From JBDREA01 sp043820265 (GTDB taxonomy: Archaea; Altiarchaeota; Altiarchaeia; IMC4; JBDREA01), in contig JBDREA010000124.1 in the NCBI GenBank assembly GCA_043820265.1, positions 1 through 5,895 on the forward strand: a stretch of DNA of 5,895 nucleotides. Direction: 5' to 3'. Under the pieces are notes generated by a model that was not told the DNA's origin, ran no database searches, and saw only the letters and a list, made by a program, of their open reading frames with translations. Each line of letters begins with the position of its first letter. Within the stretch, counting starts at the first letter, position 1. Below are positions 4,927-5,895 of this stretch, one piece after another. Position numbers and translations under genes: made by a program.

Positions 4927-5772
4927 CTATGGATAATTCCCCTCAATGTAACCTGCAGAGGAGATCTCCTTTCCTTCGTTTTCCCGTTCATATTTGAAAT
5001 TGATGTTTAGGCTAAAAAGACCACCAGGTTTGTAATCCGTGCAACCCCTAAATGAGATGAAAATGGAATCTCCTGGTTGGATTTTTTCGTCCTGGAATCC
5101 ATTGGGGGTGCACAGTTGACTTGACATCCGTTCGTTGGCGTACATGAGAAGAGGCCTGATCGTGACATCTTCCTGGTTCTCGAATTGCACGTCCAGTCCG
5201 CTGTCACTTATCCTTGCTAGGTCAGTTATAGGAACTACGCCACTGAATCCCCTTGAAGTGATAGCAGGACCCACCGGGGTCGAAGTTGTTATCTCAAGGG
5301 TTGAAGTAGTCTCTTCAATCGTTGATGTGGCTACAGTAGTCGATGTCACTTCAACGCTAGAGGTTGTGAGGGGAACTGTAGTCGAATCTCCCTGAGAAGT
5401 TGTCGTCGTGATCTCATCCTTATCGCATATTCCGTTTGCACCTCGGTCTAGGCAGCATGTGCCTTCAAAAAGGATGTAGGGGGGATTACAGACTATTCCT
5501 TCCTCGGGTATTGTCGTGGTGCCTGATTCATCCCCGTCGCTTCCCGATAAAAGGAAGTATCCTCCAACCCCTAACAAAGTTAGCAGGAAAAAGCCCCCAA
5601 CGATGACGATCAGGACGATGAGTATTATCCATTTCTTATTTGATCCCTTCTTTTTTTCGGGTTTCGAAGGTGAGGCAGGTTTTCCGCCTATACCCTTCAA
5701 TCTGGACCCGCAGCTCTGGCAGATCTTCCATGTTTCTCCAACTTCCTTTCCGCAACCTGGACAGAATTTCAT
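4927..5772 (-). CDS. Membrane-anchored zinc-ribbon protein with Cys-rich module, Thr/Ser stalk and extracellular domain, 281 aa
   Basis: Not a recognised functional family, but the architecture is clear. Residues 4-21 form a zinc ribbon (C4-P-G-C7 and C18-Q-S-C21). A Lys-rich linker (31-47) leads to one strong transmembrane helix, about 48-75. Then comes a short Cys-rich module (95-120) with C95, C106-C107 and C116 and an acidic loop LDRGANGICDKDE that resembles a calcium-binding loop. Residues 121-167 are a Thr/Ser-rich stalk, likely extended and possibly O-glycosylated. The C-terminal domain (171-281) is probably beta-sandwich, with C221 and C244 able to form a disulfide. With basic residues before the helix, the zinc ribbon should be cytoplasmic and the rest outside. 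It is the first gene of the operon with coaD and aroK, three bases before coaD. A role is not assigned; sensing or surface attachment would be guesses. Membrane topology is well supported, function is not. Confidence 0.88.
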   Translation of the reverse strand: MKFCPGCGKEVGETWKICQSCGSRLKGIGGKPASPSKPEKKKGSNKKWIILIVLIVIVGGFFLLTLLGVGGYFLLSGSDGDESGTTTIPEEGIVCNPPYILFEGTCCLDRGANGICDKDEITTTTSQGDSTTVPLTTSSVEVTSTTVATSTIEETTSTLEITTSTPVGPAITSRGFSGVVPITDLARISDSGLDVQFENQEDVTIRPLLMYANERMSSQLCTPNGFQDEKIQPGDSIFISFRGCTDYKPGGLFSLNINFKYERENEGKEISSAGYIEGNYP

Positions 5773-5793
5773 ATTTAATTACATTTTTCTTTT

Positions 5794-5808
5794 CTTTTTA
5801 AAATTTAA
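5794..5808 (-). promoter_or_regulatory. TATA-like box for the zinc-ribbon/coaD/aroK/yjbQ operon
   Basis: On the minus strand TTAAATTTTAAAAAG is centred about 27 nt before the ATG at 5772, and no Shine-Dalgarno precedes that ATG, so the operon mRNA may be leaderless. A second TATA-like sequence (minus-strand AATTTATATG, 5830-5839) would instead give a leader of about 35 nt. Which is used cannot be told here. Confidence 0.4.
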
Positions 5809-5828
5809 GAACGCAATCCCTAAAAGAA

Positions 5829-5841
5829 CATATAAATTATA
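5829..5841 (+). promoter_or_regulatory. TATA box for a plus-strand gene leaving the window
   Basis: CATATAAATTATA is centred about 27 nt before an ATG at 5862 and so predicts transcription starting close to it. The sequence is nearly symmetrical and could serve both divergent directions. Confidence 0.5.
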
Positions 5842-5861
5842 GCTAAAGAACATACAAGCAT

Positions 5862-5888
5862 ATGTCTAACCAAAAAAGACAGAGGTAA
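5862..5888 (+). CDS. Possible 8-codon leader ORF (MSNQKRQR)
   Basis: An ATG placed 27 nt after a TATA-like box opens an eight-codon frame that stops at TAA (5886-5888). It overlaps a GAGGT Shine-Dalgarno-like sequence serving a second ATG at 5893. It may be a true leader, an unused AUG, or the N-terminus of a gene split by a sequence error. The evidence is positional only. Confidence 0.25.
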   Translation: MSNQKRQR

Positions 5889-5895
5889 AGGGATG
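5882..5895 (+). promoter_or_regulatory. Shine-Dalgarno and start codon of a gene running off the right edge
   Basis: GAGGT (5882-5886) stands six bases before ATG at 5893-5895, the last codon of the window. Spacing and sequence fit an archaeal ribosome binding site. The product cannot be judged because only the start codon is present. Confidence 0.4.

Noticed and set aside
4005..5010. Plus-strand open frames of 159 and 189 codons opposite aroK and coaD
   Set aside because: They are antisense to genes with unambiguous enzyme motifs and have no recognisable domain or promoter.

Overview
The window is archaeal. The strongest evidence is a GHMP-superfamily shikimate kinase (the archaeal replacement for bacterial AroK) in a tight operon with the archaeal/eukaryotic type of phosphopantetheine adenylyltransferase. 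AT-rich TATA-like boxes about 25-30 nt before several start codons that lack a Shine-Dalgarno, which suggests leaderless mRNAs, point the same way. The lineage cannot be fixed from sequence alone. The Cys-rich module of the membrane protein resembles proteins common in uncultivated archaeal genomes, but that is an impression and not a test.

Layout, left to right. (1) 1-1918, minus: the first 639 codons of a secreted, Asn-rich right-handed beta-helix protein of NosD type, whose 3' end lies outside the window. (2) 1919-2058: a 140-bp divergent promoter region with a 15-bp palindrome. (3) 2059-2554, plus: a two-gene toxin-antitoxin module with a short antitoxin and a RelE/ParE-fold toxin, followed by a T7 tract. 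(4) 2620-3018, minus: a small basic TPR/SNAP-like helical protein, convergent with the toxin gene. (5) 3019-3183: an intergenic stretch almost filled by a ~148-bp palindromic element with nested hairpins, flanked by TTATAG on both sides. (6) 5772-3184, minus: a four-gene operon reading zinc-ribbon membrane protein, coaD, GHMP shikimate kinase, YjbQ-family protein, with junctions of +3, -4 and +1 nt. (7) 5773-5895: a second divergent promoter region, with the start of a plus-strand gene probably at the very edge.

The operon joins two housekeeping biosynthetic steps (dephospho-CoA formation and shikimate phosphorylation) to a small enzyme-like protein of uncertain role and to a membrane-anchored protein with a zinc ribbon and a Thr/Ser-rich stalk. 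The near-zero spacing suggests coordinated translation. The TA module is compact and looks intact. The beta-helix protein and the stalked membrane protein are both predicted to reach the cell exterior and are rich in potential glycosylation sites.

The least explained object is the palindromic element at 3028-3175. It contains four alternating-orientation copies of a GAATMGC-type motif and two short central hairpins, so it can adopt competing folds. It could be a miniature mobile element or a structured element lying before the TPR gene. I found no tRNA, rRNA, CRISPR array, transposase gene or replication origin.
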